The notes: generated by a model from the letters alone, not told the origin. Positions 55,333-63,792 are shown, numbered from the stretch's first letter. The stretch is DNA of 64,000 nt from Planctomycetota bacterium (GCA_029260755.1 JAJDCQ010000078.1:1-64000); one strand, 5' to 3'. Numbers and translations: made by a program.

Positions 55333-58218
55333 GTGCGAGCTCTCAGACCGAACGTCGCCGTCCCTCTCATCGTCCTGACCATCGTGGCGGGCGTCTCGCT
55401 CGCTCCCGCGTGGAGTGGCGACGATCCGATCCCGGATCTGCTGGCGCGGGTCGACCGCGGGGAGACGGTCGAGGTCGAGCTTCGGCTCGGCGACGTGCTC
55501 GGATCGGGAGGCGAGCCCGTCGGATCGGTCGATCAGCTCGTCTCCGCCTCGGTCGCGAGCGGCCTGCGACGGCTGACGCGTGAGGGCGACTCGGTCCGGT
55601 TCGAGCTCGCGACGGACGAGCGTCGGATCTCCCTCGAGGAGGGGCAGCTCGTTCTTCCCCGGGAGACGTTCGCGTCTTTGCGGGTCGAGAGCGACTTCGG
55701 CCCGAAGGAGCCGGGACGGGTCGCGATCTTCGTTCACGATCCGCACGGGAACGTCGGCCAGCAGCGCTCGGTCATCGCCGGCGTCCGCGCCCTCATCGCG
55801 GCGAACCCCGACCGCGAGTTCGTCTTCCTCGTCGAGGGCGCCTACGATCGCAAGCGTGAGATCCCGCTCTCGCCCTCGCGCGTGCGCGACGCAGCCCCCG
55901 AGGTGCGCGCGAGCCTCGTTCACGATCTGGTCGGCAACTTCCTGATCGACGTCCCGATGGCGATCCGTCTCCTTCACGCCGAGCCGATCCCGGCTTACGC
56001 GATCGACGACAACGACGTCATTGCCAAGACGCCCGCGCGTCCGCTGGCGAAGATCGGGAAGGTCCGCCGGGGGCTCACCCCGGACGAGTACACCGAGCTC
56101 AAGCGGGCCGGAGGCGCGTTCTTCCGGGCCAAGACGGAGCCGGCCCTCGAGCGCACGCTCGCGCGCTTCGACGAGGTCGTCCGGGGTCTCGAGCGCCGAA
56201 ACGCGCCTCGCGAGATCGTCGAAGGCGTGAAGGTGTGGGCCGCGGAGATCGACTGGTTCCGCAGCGCCTTCGAGCGCGACTGGACGATGGCCGAGGAGAT
56301 CAACGGTCGGACCGAGGATCCGAACGTCGTTCCGATCATCTTCATTGGCAACTTCCACACCCAGAGCCTCGTGTCGCTGCTCCGGTCCGACACCCGATCG
56401 ATCGCGTTCGGCTCGCGCTTCAAGGAGGTGGCCGACCACGAGCAGCGCGCCCGCTACCAGAACGCGGTCAAGGAGAACGCCGAGCACCGCAAGCTGCTCA
56501 CCTCGTGGGCTCGCGCGCTCAAGGTCCGGGTCGCGCCGAGCGCGTCCGACCTCCCGTCGATCCAGCGAGGTGTCGCCGCCCGCGCCGCCCGGCTCGCGAA
56601 GGTGAGCCGGAGCATCGGGCGCAGCGGTGACCAGAGCGGCCTCGGCTCCCTCGTCGGCGACATCCTCGCCGCGATCGAGGCGAGCGGACGTCTCGGGCCG
56701 GACTCGGGCGTCGACGCCGAGTCGGGCAGCGGCAGCGGCAACAACAGCGGCAGCGGCAGCGGCGGCAACGGTGGCAGCGGCAACGGCGGCGGCAGCAGCG
56801 TCTACGGAAGCGGTAGCAGCGGCGCGACCCTGTTCGCCCGGGTCAACCTCGGCGGCGAGGGCGCCCGCGTCACCGCGGTCGGGACGGCCGCCTCCTGGAC
56901 CAACCGCGCCGCGCGGCTCGCCGCGATCGGCGCGGTCCTCGCGTCGCCGAGCGTCGCCGAGGGCGGCCTGGTCGCTGATGTGTGGGCGTCGGGGAACGGC
57001 GGGTTCATCTTCGCCATCCGCAACGCCGGACCCGGAGGCGACTCCATCAGACTCTTCGACACCTCCCGCGCGGCCGACCTGGCGCGGATCGCCGGGCTCC
57101 GTGGGGTGCACGGGCCGGCGGTGCTCTCCGGCCTGGGCGCGGCCGCCGGGTCGAAGGCGTCGATCGTCGCGGGCGGGGGGAGCTCGGGCGACTCGGGTGA
57201 TTCCTACGGGGTCGGCGCGGGCGCGGCGTACGCGACCGGCGCGAGCCATCCCGCCGCCGTCGCCGGGCTGACGTCGAGCTCCGTCGCCGCCTGGCTCGGG
57301 CGCAACGCGCAGCCGTTCGTCAGCGGCAACTCGGTGAGCTTCGTGCTCGCGGTCGATGGCGCGGTGCCCGCGACCAGCAAGGTGACCCGCGAGGCGCCGC
57401 GCTCGGTCCATCTCGTCGTCGCCGGTGAGGGCTTCACTCACCACTACCCGATGAGGGCGGTCGACGGGGACGCGTCCGTCTTCGCGGCCACGCTCGTCCG
57501 CGCCGGCCTGACGCTGCCGGCGGTCTACTACTTCCGCGTGGCGACCCGGGGCGGCGTCTTCGTCGTCCAGGATCCGAGCGCGGCGGCCCGAGGCAGCGCG
57601 GGTGGACACGAAGGCGCCCTGATCGCCGCGCCGGGCCCCTCGGGCGCCGCCACCGTGCGTGGCTCGTCGGCGGACGCCGGCGGCCGGTCGCGCCCGGGCG
57701 CCGCGATCCCGAGCGGCGGCGAGAGCTCGTCCGGATCGGGGAGCGGCGGGGCGACGCGAGGCGGGGCGGCCTCGTCGAGCAGCAGCCCCGGAGCGGCGGC
57801 GAAGGCCGCGGGCGCGCCGCACCCGGCCAGCGTCGCCGGGCTGACCGCGTCGTCCGTCGGCGGCTGGCTCGCGAAGAACCCGCAGCCGTTCTTCGGGGCG
57901 GAGACCGTGAGCTTCGTCCTGAGCACCGCGGGCACGGTTCCCGCGACCGGCAAGGTGATCAAGGAAGCGCCGAGGTCGGTGCACCTCGTCGTCTCGGGCG
58001 AGGGCTTCGCCCACCACTACCCGATGAAGGCGGTCACCGATGACGCGTCGGTCTTCGCCGTGACGCTGTCGCGCGCGGAGCTGATGAAGGAGAAGGCCGT
58101 CTATCACTTCCGCGTGGCGACCCGCGACGGCGTCTTCGAGATCCAGGACGCCCACGCCGGCGCCAAGGGGACCGTGGGCGATCACGAGGGCTCGCTGATC
58201 GCCGAGTACGACGGCTAG
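55333..58218 (+). CDS. Large secreted protein with duplicated C-terminal beta domain, unknown function
   Basis: The protein is 961 aa; GTG 55333 is preceded by CAGGAG at 10 nt. A signal peptide (RPNVAVPLIVLTIVAGVSLA) is cleaved near AWS-G. Residues about 120-430 include VAIFVHDPHGNVGQQRSVIA, FVFLVEGAYDRKREIPLSPS and IFIGNFHTQSLVSLLRSD, vaguely like ChaN/TraB-type hydrolases with conserved His, Asp and Glu, but I cannot assign it. A Ser/Gly/Asn linker (SGSGNNSGSGSGGNGGSGNG, about 460-480) precedes a middle domain. Two copies of a domain of about 125 residues then follow (about 640-765 and 840-961), each with HPAxVAGLT, APRSVHLVVxGEGFxHHYPM and YxFRVATRxGVF. The copies are joined by another Ser/Gly linker. 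Confidence 0.82.
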   Translation: MRALRPNVAVPLIVLTIVAGVSLAPAWSGDDPIPDLLARVDRGETVEVELRLGDVLGSGGEPVGSVDQLVSASVASGLRRLTREGDSVRFELATDERRISLEEGQLVLPRETFASLRVESDFGPKEPGRVAIFVHDPHGNVGQQRSVIAGVRALIAANPDREFVFLVEGAYDRKREIPLSPSRVRDAAPEVRASLVHDLVGNFLIDVPMAIRLLHAEPIPAYAIDDNDVIAKTPARPLAKIGKVRRGLTPDEYTELKRAGGAFFRAKTEPALERTLARFDEVVRGLERRNAPREIVEGVKVWAAEIDWFRSAFERDWTMAEEINGRTEDPNVVPIIFIGNFHTQSLVSLLRSDTRSIAFGSRFKEVADHEQRARYQNAVKENAEHRKLLTSWARALKVRVAPSASDLPSIQRGVAARAARLAKVSRSIGRSGDQSGLGSLVGDILAAIEASGRLGPDSGVDAESGSGSGNNSGSGSGGNGGSGNGGGSSVYGSGSSGATLFARVNLGGEGARVTAVGTAASWTNRAARLAAIGAVLASPSVAEGGLVADVWASGNGGFIFAIRNAGPGGDSIRLFDTSRAADLARIAGLRGVHGPAVLSGLGAAAGSKASIVAGGGSSGDSGDSYGVGAGAAYATGASHPAAVAGLTSSSVAAWLGRNAQPFVSGNSVSFVLAVDGAVPATSKVTREAPRSVHLVVAGEGFTHHYPMRAVDGDASVFAATLVRAGLTLPAVYYFRVATRGGVFVVQDPSAAARGSAGGHEGALIAAPGPSGAATVRGSSADAGGRSRPGAAIPSGGESSSGSGSGGATRGGAASSSSSPGAAAKAAGAPHPASVAGLTASSVGGWLAKNPQPFFGAETVSFVLSTAGTVPATGKVIKEAPRSVHLVVSGEGFAHHYPMKAVTDDASVFAVTLSRAELMKEKAVYHFRVATRDGVFEIQDAHAGAKGTVGDHEGSLIAEYDG

Positions 58219-58246
58219 TTAGCCCGGATTGATCCGGATGCGGGCC

Positions 58247-58630
58247 ATCAACCTCGCTCAGGCGACCGCGGACCCAAAGGCTTCGCCTTCGGCGAAGAGG
58301 ATGAAACCACGGAGGCACGGAGACACGGAGAAGCGACCGCGGGCGCCTTATCGCTGCGCGGACGAGCCGACCGGGCTCGGGGTGGCGCTCACCTCGCCAT
58401 CCAGAGAGCGGGAGAACCCAGGAGAGGAAGCGCCACGATGGTTGAGCGACGGCGCGATCCCCGGGGCCCCTCCGTGTCTCGGTGTCTCCGTGGTTTCATC
58501 CATCCGTGGGGTCCCGACCACCAGCGAGCCTCACGAGCTCGCTCCGTGGATCCTCCGTGCCCTCTGTGTCTCCGTGGTGACAACCTGCTCGCCGAAGGCG
58601 AGCCCATCACCGGCACCTGAGCGAGCTTGA
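58247..58630. repeat. Hairpin repeat family C, copy C2 (expanded)
   Basis: Same outer ends as C1 (ATCAACCTCGCTCAGG / CACCTGAGCGAGCTTGA) and the same GGCTTCGCCTTCGGCG / CGCCGAAGGCGAGCC pair. It is 384 bp instead of 216. One left arm (AAACCACGGAGGCACGGAGA, 58308) faces two possible right arms, TCGGTGTCTCCGTGGTTTCA (about 58477-58498) and CTCTGTGTCTCCGTGGTGAC (about 58562-58582). This suggests fusion or duplication of an element. Confidence 0.8.
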
Positions 58631-58645
58631 AAGGCCCTCAGTCTC

Positions 58646-58827
58646 CTAGCCCGCATTGTTCACGAGCCTCGGCTGCGGTCGGCTGCGAGCCCACTGGGCT
58701 GCGTCCTCGGGCCGAAATCGGCGCTCGCAGGCCAAAACAGGCCAGCTCGGCCGATTTCGGCCCTACGTCCTTGCCCAGCAGCCTCTCGCTCGACCTCGCC
58801 ATGATGCTCGTGAATAATGCGGGCTAG
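58646..58827. mobile_element. MITE-like palindromic element, family G
   Basis: A 182-bp element with 22-bp terminal inverted repeats differing at one position. The left end starts CTAGCCCGCATTGTTCACGA (58646) and the right end closes ATGCGGGCTAG (58827). A second, perfect 14-bp inverted pair sits at the centre (GGGCCGAAATCGGC and GCCGATTTCGGCCC), and AGGCCAAAACAGGCC lies between. Nothing is coded. The ends include CTAG, which may be the target site. Confidence 0.8.
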
Positions 58828-58873
58828 AGGCGGATCGGGCGGCCGCCGAGAGCCGCGGCCGGGACGATCGTGG

Positions 58874-59191
58874 TCAGCGACTCTCCGGAGACGCCCCGTC
58901 GGGGGACGAGGTTCCCTCGTCTCCACCCTCCTCCGCCGGCTCGGCGCCGCTCACGACCCCCGCCCGGGCCAGGGCGAGCAGCGCGATCGTCATCCAGGCG
59001 ACGTTGAGACCCGTCGAGGGAAGAGCGCCGTGGTAGGCGGAGTTCGCGACGAGCAGGCCGCCCGCCACCAGGTTGAGCATCTGATAGGAGACCGCCGTCC
59101 CGCGGACGGTCCCCGAGGACACGAGGACGTAGGCGAGGAGGATGCCCGCCGCCCCGGTCCATCCCGCGGCCTCGACCACGACGTTCATCAT
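58874..59191 (-). CDS. Small CBU_0592-like membrane protein
   Basis: The protein is 105 aa with three membrane helices: GWTGAAGILLAYVLVSSGTV, YQMLNLVAGGLLVANSAYHG and LNVAWMTIALLALARAGVV. The pattern GWxGAxxxLxAYxLxS, then YQxxNLxGxxxLxxNSxYHGAxPS, is that of the CBU_0592-like family of uncharacterised membrane proteins. The acidic tail is soluble. It diverges from ppk2, with only 89 bp between starts. Confidence 0.85.
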   Translation of the reverse strand: MMNVVVEAAGWTGAAGILLAYVLVSSGTVRGTAVSYQMLNLVAGGLLVANSAYHGALPSTGLNVAWMTIALLALARAGVVSGAEPAEEGGDEGTSSPDGASPESR

Positions 59192-59280
59192 CTCGAGTGG
59201 ACCCCCGTCGCCCGGCGCACTCTAACCTCCGCCTTCTCCCCGCGTCGAGACGACGCCTGCCGATGGGACCGAGCGAGCGC

Positions 59281-60159
59281 ATGACGATCGAGAGCTACAC
59301 CAAGAGCCCCTTCCTCGTCCCCTTCGACGGGTCCTTCGAGCTCGAGAAGGCGCCCACGGCTCCCCCGGGGAAGGTGCCGACGAAGAAGAAGGCGAAGGAG
59401 GCCCTCGCGGAGATCGTCGAGGAGCTGCACGACCTGCAGCGCTGTCTCTACGCCCAGGATCGCTTCGCCCTGCTCCTCGTGTTCCAGGCGATGGACGCCG
59501 CGGGCAAGGACAGCACGATCCGCGCCGTGATGAGCGGGATCAACCCCGCCGGGTGTCAGGTCTTCTCGTTCAAGCAGCCGAGCGCCACCGAGCTCGATCA
59601 CGACTATCTCTGGCGCACCTACCGGTGCCTCCCCGAGCGGGGGCGGATCGGGATCTTCAACCGGAGCTACTACGAGGAGGTGCTCGTCGTGCGCGTGCAC
59701 CCCGAGTATCTCGAGGGGCAGCGGCTGCCGCACCGACCGAAGCTCGGAAAGCTCTGGAAGGAGCGGTACGAGTCGATCCGCGACATGGAGAAGCACCTCG
59801 CCCGCAACGGGACGGTGATCGTGAAGCTCTGGCTCAACGTCTCGCGCGACGAGCAGAAGGCGCGCTTCGTCGCGCGGATCGACGAGCCGGACAAGAACTG
59901 GAAGTTCTCGGGCGGCGACCTCCGCGAGCGCGCGCTGTGGACGAGCTACATGGCCGCCTACGAGGACGCCCTGAACGAGAGCTCGCGCCCGTGGGCGCCG
60001 TGGTACGCGATCCCGGCGGACCACAAGCCAACGATGCGCCTGACCGTCGCCCGGATCGTGCGGGACACCCTCCGCGGCCTGAAGCTCCGCTACCCCGAGC
60101 TGCCGAAGGGCGAGAAGGCGAAGCTGGCCGAGTACCGCGAGCAGCTCACCGGCGAGTAG
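59281..60159 (+). CDS. ppk2: Polyphosphate:nucleotide phosphotransferase, PPK2 family
   Basis: The protein is 292 aa from ATG 59281; the in-frame ATG 59263 would add six residues. The P-loop kinase fold shows Walker A in FQAMDAAGKDSTIRAVMSGI, the lid-like HDYLWRTYRCLPERGRIGIF, Walker B followed by FNRSYYEEVLVVRVHPEYL, and the closing WYAIPADHKPTMRLTVARIV. FNRSYYEEVL and the length fit the single-domain PPK2-related phosphotransferases. They move phosphate between polyphosphate and ADP/AMP or other nucleotides. Cytosolic, probably monocistronic. Confidence 0.94.
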   Translation: MTIESYTKSPFLVPFDGSFELEKAPTAPPGKVPTKKKAKEALAEIVEELHDLQRCLYAQDRFALLLVFQAMDAAGKDSTIRAVMSGINPAGCQVFSFKQPSATELDHDYLWRTYRCLPERGRIGIFNRSYYEEVLVVRVHPEYLEGQRLPHRPKLGKLWKERYESIRDMEKHLARNGTVIVKLWLNVSRDEQKARFVARIDEPDKNWKFSGGDLRERALWTSYMAAYEDALNESSRPWAPWYAIPADHKPTMRLTVARIVRDTLRGLKLRYPELPKGEKAKLAEYREQLTGE

Positions 60160-60423
60160 CCCCCGCGGTCTTCTCGCACGGAACGCCGCTCCGGGTGGCT
60201 AGACCGGATGGCTCGGCCGTGCGCTCCGCCCGTCGGGCGAGAACGACGTGCGCGCCCCGAGTCCATCGGCGCACCCCGAGCCCCGACCGGCTCGAGCACG
60301 CCTCGAGCTCCGGAAGTCACTGTCGCCCAGAAGGCTCGGCGCGTTTCGCGGCGCAGGCCCGCTCGGTCGACGCGCCGGCATGCCCCGTGCGGGGAGACGG
60401 CTGCGATGAGCAGGAGGCGGACC

Positions 60424-61512
60424 ATGAGCGCACTCGCGCGAAGGCTGAGGGCTCCGATCGGCGCGGTGCTCGCGCTGGTCTGCGTCGTCCCCCTCGCCTG
60501 CAGCAGCAGCAGTCGGAGCGGCTCGGGAACCACCGCGACGGGATCGGGGTCCGCCGGCACCATCGCGACGCCCGCACCGCCGCCGCCGGCACCGTCGCCT
60601 GCACCTTCGGCCCCGCCGCCCGCGACGGCGCCGGAGGTCACGGTCGCCTTCATCGGCGACCAGGGACGCGGCGCCGGGGCGCGGCGGGTGCTCGACCTCA
60701 TCCGGAGCGAGGGCGCCGACGCGGTCGTTCACGCCGGCGACTTCGACTACGCCAGCGATCCGCAGGGCTGGACGGCGATGATCGACTCGGTCCTCGGATC
60801 GGACTTCCCCTACTTCGCGGCGCCGGGCAACCACGACGAGTCGGCGTGGGACGGCGCGACGGGCTATCGGGCGGCCCTCGAGGAGCGGATGCGGCGCATC
60901 GGCATCCCGTGGACCGGGACCCTCGGCGAGGCGTCGACCCACTCGTTCGGAGGGGTCTTCTTCGTCCTCGTCGGTCCGGGCGTGACCGGACCGGGCGACG
61001 GCAACTACGACCTCTTCATCCGCGATGCGCTCGCCGCCGACGGATCGAGCTTCCGCGTCTGCACCTGGCACAAGAACATGAACCGGATGCAGCTCGGCAC
61101 CAAGGGCAACGACACCGGCTGGGGCGTCTACGAGGAGTCGCGTCGCGGCGGGGCGATCATCGCGACCGGCCACGAGCACTCCTACTCGCGGACCCACCTC
61201 CTCGCCGACGTGCGCAACCAGGTCGTCGCGAGCAGCGGGGGCATCCTCGAGCTCGCCGCCGACGACCCGGCGACCGCCGCGGACGAGGGGCGGAGCTTCG
61301 CGTTCGTCTCCGGGCTCGGCGGCGTCGGCATCCGCAACCAGGACCGCGACGGCGCCTGGTGGGCGAGCCGGTACACCTCCGACCAGGGCGCGAAGCTCGG
61401 CGCCCTCTTCGGAGTCTTCCACTCCGGCGGCGACCCGCGCCTCGCGAGGTTCTACTTCAAGAACGTCGACGGGCAGATGATCGACGAGTTCGTCGTCCGA
61501 AGCGGCCTCTGA
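60424..61512 (+). CDS. Secreted metallophosphoesterase, lipoprotein
   Basis: The protein is 362 aa. ATG 60424 follows GGAGG at 6 nt; ATG 60406 (GGGGAGA upstream) is equally possible. The signal peptide LRAPIGAVLALVCVVPLAC ends in a lipobox-like Cys, then a Ser/Gly/Pro linker (about 28-70). The metallophosphoesterase core follows: VAFIGDQGRG, VVHAGDFDYASD, AAPGNHDESAW, CTWHKNMN and ATGHEHSYSRTH. All dimetal ligands are visible. The family resembles purple-acid-type and alkaline phosphatase D-like secreted phosphoesterases. It would act outside the inner membrane on phosphate esters of unknown nature. Confidence 0.88.
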   Translation: MSALARRLRAPIGAVLALVCVVPLACSSSSRSGSGTTATGSGSAGTIATPAPPPPAPSPAPSAPPPATAPEVTVAFIGDQGRGAGARRVLDLIRSEGADAVVHAGDFDYASDPQGWTAMIDSVLGSDFPYFAAPGNHDESAWDGATGYRAALEERMRRIGIPWTGTLGEASTHSFGGVFFVLVGPGVTGPGDGNYDLFIRDALAADGSSFRVCTWHKNMNRMQLGTKGNDTGWGVYEESRRGGAIIATGHEHSYSRTHLLADVRNQVVASSGGILELAADDPATAADEGRSFAFVSGLGGVGIRNQDRDGAWWASRYTSDQGAKLGALFGVFHSGGDPRLARFYFKNVDGQMIDEFVVRSGL

Positions 61513-61539
61513 CGACGCATCCCGGCTGGTCTGGTTGGC

Positions 61540-61911
61540 TCAGTAGCCGGCGACCGGGTCGTAGTCGCTGCCGCCCACCCGGAAGGAGTTCTGGAACGTC
61601 GCGGCCCGCCGGCTCGGGGCGTTCGTCGTGCTCCCGCTCCCGCTCCGTGAGCGATTGCCGATCGTCCCGAGGAAGGGGTTGATCGGCGTGTAGTAGCGAC
61701 CGCTCGTCCGGGCCCCCCGCGACGGGCGTCGCCGCGCATCCTCGGCCTCGACCGCCCCGCCGGTCCGGTAGGTGGCCTCGGCCCGCGCCTGGGCGTTCCC
61801 GAAGGTCTCTCCCCGGTACGAGCCCGGATACGGGCGGCCGCTCCCCGCGCAGCCCGACAGGGCCACCACGGCGGCGAAGCAAACTCCGAAGCTCACGATT
61901 CTGCTGATCAT
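61540..61911 (-). CDS. Small lipoprotein of unknown function
   Basis: The protein is 123 aa. ATG 61911 is 7 nt after AGAGGA. The signal MISRIVSFGVCFAAVVALSG ends in the lipobox LSGC. The mature chain is Gly, Ser, Arg and Tyr-rich (GRPYPGSYRGETFGNAQARA, GRYYTPINPFLGTIGNRSRS) and probably disordered. Convergent with the phosphoesterase lipoprotein gene. Confidence 0.75.
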   Translation of the reverse strand: MISRIVSFGVCFAAVVALSGCAGSGRPYPGSYRGETFGNAQARAEATYRTGGAVEAEDARRRPSRGARTSGRYYTPINPFLGTIGNRSRSGSGSTTNAPSRRAATFQNSFRVGGSDYDPVAGY

Positions 61912-61993
61912 CGTCACGTCCTCTCGCGTCCTTGGCGCCACCGCCGTCGGGACCGGTGCGACCCGCCGCCGGCGGTGAGGAATCACGTTCGGC

Positions 61994-62032
61994 CCTCCGG
62001 GGGCCCCCGGAGGTCCTTGCAGCGTAAGGACC
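61994..62032. repeat. Two abutting perfect hairpins
   Basis: CCTCCGGGGGCCCCCGGAGG (61994-62013) is a perfect 20-bp palindrome. It overlaps by two bases a second hairpin, GGTCCTT-GCAGCGT-AAGGACC (62012-62032). They occupy the position where the start of the next plus-strand gene would be expected. Confidence 0.7.
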
Positions 62033-62044
62033 CCCGGCGCGGCT

Positions 62045-62467
62045 GTCCACCTCCAGATCAACCCGATCTTCCTGATCGGGAGCGCGCAGCAGGCGGTCGC
62101 CGCGTCGGGCCACGCCGGCAAGGTCGACGCCGAGCGCGCCGCCGCGATCCGCCGCGCCGCCGGCCGGGCCGTCGACCGCTGGAACGAGCTGGTCGCCGCG
62201 ACGACGCCCGGGCTCGCGCAGCAGGTGCTCGACGCCCTCTTCGTCGCGCGCTGGGCGATGAGCCGCCTGCTCGCCAAGACGCTCGAGGCGGGCGGTCCGG
62301 AGGCGGCCGGGCTCCCCGAGCGTCTGGCCCGGCGAGCCGCGCGCCTCCGGACCTTCGCCGCGTTCCCGCCGCTCTCGACCGTGACCCACGGCCGGGACGA
62401 TGTCATCGTGAAGCTCAAGGCCGCGATGGCCGGGCTCGCCGACGCCACCGAGTTCGAGGACTTCTGA
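62045..62467 (+). CDS. Small protein lacking a canonical start (5'-truncated or non-standard start)
   Basis: An open frame runs from a stop at 61976 to 62467. From about 62045 it reads like a real alpha-helical protein (HLQINPIFLIGSAQQAVAAS, DRWNELVAATTPGLAQQVLD, LRTFAAFPPLSTVTHGRDDV), ending ADATEFEDF. There is no ATG, GTG or TTG in frame before a GTG at 62225, which would cut it to 80 residues and discard half of the apparent protein. Either the gene lost its 5' end at the hairpin pair, a frameshift hides the start, or an unusual start codon is used. It is followed 1 bp later by the next gene. Function unknown. Confidence 0.6.
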   Translation, partial: VHLQINPIFLIGSAQQAVAASGHAGKVDAERAAAIRRAAGRAVDRWNELVAATTPGLAQQVLDALFVARWAMSRLLAKTLEAGGPEAAGLPERLARRAARLRTFAAFPPLSTVTHGRDDVIVKLKAAMAGLADATEFEDF

Positions 62468-62468
62468 G

Positions 62469-62843
62469 ATGACGCTCTTCGACTACCTCGACGACTTCGT
62501 CGCCGCGTTCCGCGCGGGCGTCGAGCTGCCGGCAGGGTCGGTGGCGCTCCCCGACCCCGGCCTCGCCACCATCGCCGCCGCCCTCGACGCGGCGATGATC
62601 GGGACCGGAGCCGAGGCCTGGCTCCTCGGACCGGACGTGGCGTCGGCGGGAGGTCTCGACCTCGGCCTGGGCGCCGAGCTCGGCGTCACCGCCGGCGCCG
62701 GCCTGGGCGGCCCGACCGGTCCGTGGCTCTCGGGGAACGAGTGGTCGGGCGAGACCGGCCTCACCGCCGGGACGATCGACACGTCCGGCTCGGGAGCGCA
62801 CGTCTTCTCCGTCGGCGGGAAGGTGCTCGACCTCCCGACGTAG
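62469..62843 (+). CDS. Small acidic Gly/Ala-rich protein of unknown function
   Basis: The protein is 124 aa. ATG 62469 overlaps nothing but starts 1 bp after the preceding TGA, so the two are one transcription unit. A short helical N-terminus (MTLFDYLDDFVAAFRAGVEL) is followed by Gly/Ala/Leu-rich sequence (GLDLGLGAELGVTAGAGLGG) and a beta-like end (GSGAHVFSVGGKVLDLPT). There is no signal peptide. I do not recognise a family. Confidence 0.6.
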   Translation: MTLFDYLDDFVAAFRAGVELPAGSVALPDPGLATIAAALDAAMIGTGAEAWLLGPDVASAGGLDLGLGAELGVTAGAGLGGPTGPWLSGNEWSGETGLTAGTIDTSGSGAHVFSVGGKVLDLPT

Positions 62844-63280
62844 TCATAGCGGACGCTCTCGTCCGGAGAGAAACGACCGGCGGTCTCCTCGCCGCCCTCG
62901 CCGCCCTCGCCGTACGAGCGCGCCGACCCGATGCTGGAGCCGCCCGGCCGACACGCTGGCTACTCCCCAGACGGACGCCAGCCGCGAGTCGTTGCTTGCG
63001 AACGTCGCCGACGTTCGCCGCTCCCCTCCGGGCGCGCATCGCAGGTCAAGGAGGGCGGGGAGGATCTCGCCTGCGAAAGTCGCTTCCGAGCCTCGGCGCC
63101 CGCGGCCCGGTCCGACCGCCCGGAGTGCAAGAGTACCTGCCTCCTTCGGCGGCAGTCCGGTCGCCCGGTTCGTTCGGTCGCCTCGCTCGCCTCATCACGG
63201 CGAGCGCGCCGTCCGAGTCTCCGAGCGCGCGGCGGTCGAGGGCCCGGTAGCCCGAGCGCGGCCCGATCGTCCGATCCCGC
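62844..63280. other. 437-bp intergenic region with hairpins
   Basis: Open frames here are arginine-rich and lack coding character. Two perfect hairpins are present: CGGACG-CTCT-CGTCCG (62850-62865), just after the preceding stop and a possible terminator without T-tract, and GCGAACGTC-GCC-GACGTTCGC (62998-63018). Otherwise I see nothing. Confidence 0.45.
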
Positions 63281-63784
63281 TCATCCTCCCGCTGGACGGC
63301 GCTCCGGATCGTCGGGCCGGTCTGGACCCGCGAAGACACGCCAGCGAATGGGGCGCTCGATCTCGAGGGTGCCGTCCTCGTTCCGGCCGTGGACGCGGAT
63401 GAGGCCGGCGGTCTTGAGTCTGTGGCACGCGACGCATGCCACGCAGCAGTTGTCGGGATCCCACTTGCGCGCCGGATTGCGGCTTCGGGGCACGATGTGG
63501 TCGACCTGCAGATCGGTCCGGCGGTCGCACTCCATCTCACACTGGTAGTCGGCCTCCTCGAGCTTTTGCCGACGGAGGCTTCGACCGCGCTCGATCTCGT
63601 CCGCCTCCTCGGCCTCGGCCCCCGTCTCCGCTTCCGGCTCACCTTCGTCAGTTGCAGTGTGCAACTCGCTCGCGGATTCCTCCTCGTCCGGCGGGAGCTC
63701 GGACTCGTCGAATGGCGTCTGACCGACGCGGCTGGGGTCGAGGAGAACGGAGCCCGAGAGCCCGACCTCCCGTTCGCGTTCCAC
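63281..63784 (-). CDS. HNH-endonuclease-domain protein
   Basis: The protein is 167 aa. The first 75 residues are acidic and probably disordered (ELPPDEEESASELHTATDEG, EAETGAEAEEADEIERGRS). An HNH core follows: YQCEMECDRRT, LQVDHIVPRS, DPDNCCVACVACHRLKT; it has the two zinc CxxC-like pairs, the DHI histidine and the Asn/His of the last motif. GTG 63784 is the only start before the core. It leaves 8 bp to the divergent start at 63793 and has no clear ribosome site, so the true start may differ. Restriction-type or mobile-element HNH proteins look like this. Confidence 0.7.
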   Translation of the reverse strand: MEREREVGLSGSVLLDPSRVGQTPFDESELPPDEEESASELHTATDEGEPEAETGAEAEEADEIERGRSLRRQKLEEADYQCEMECDRRTDLQVDHIVPRSRNPARKWDPDNCCVACVACHRLKTAGLIRVHGRNEDGTLEIERPIRWRVFAGPDRPDDPERRPAGG

Positions 63785-63792
63785 GAGAGACG

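Noticed and set aside
49488..55382. A 1964-codon open frame on the minus strand
   Set aside because: It mirrors the kinase-TPR and MuiA genes, has no recognisable domain and shows the Leu/Asp/Arg/Glu bias of a reverse-complement shadow.
58646..58827. Small protein encoded within the family G element
   Set aside because: No frame has a ribosome site or coding character, and the sequence is explained by nested inverted repeats.
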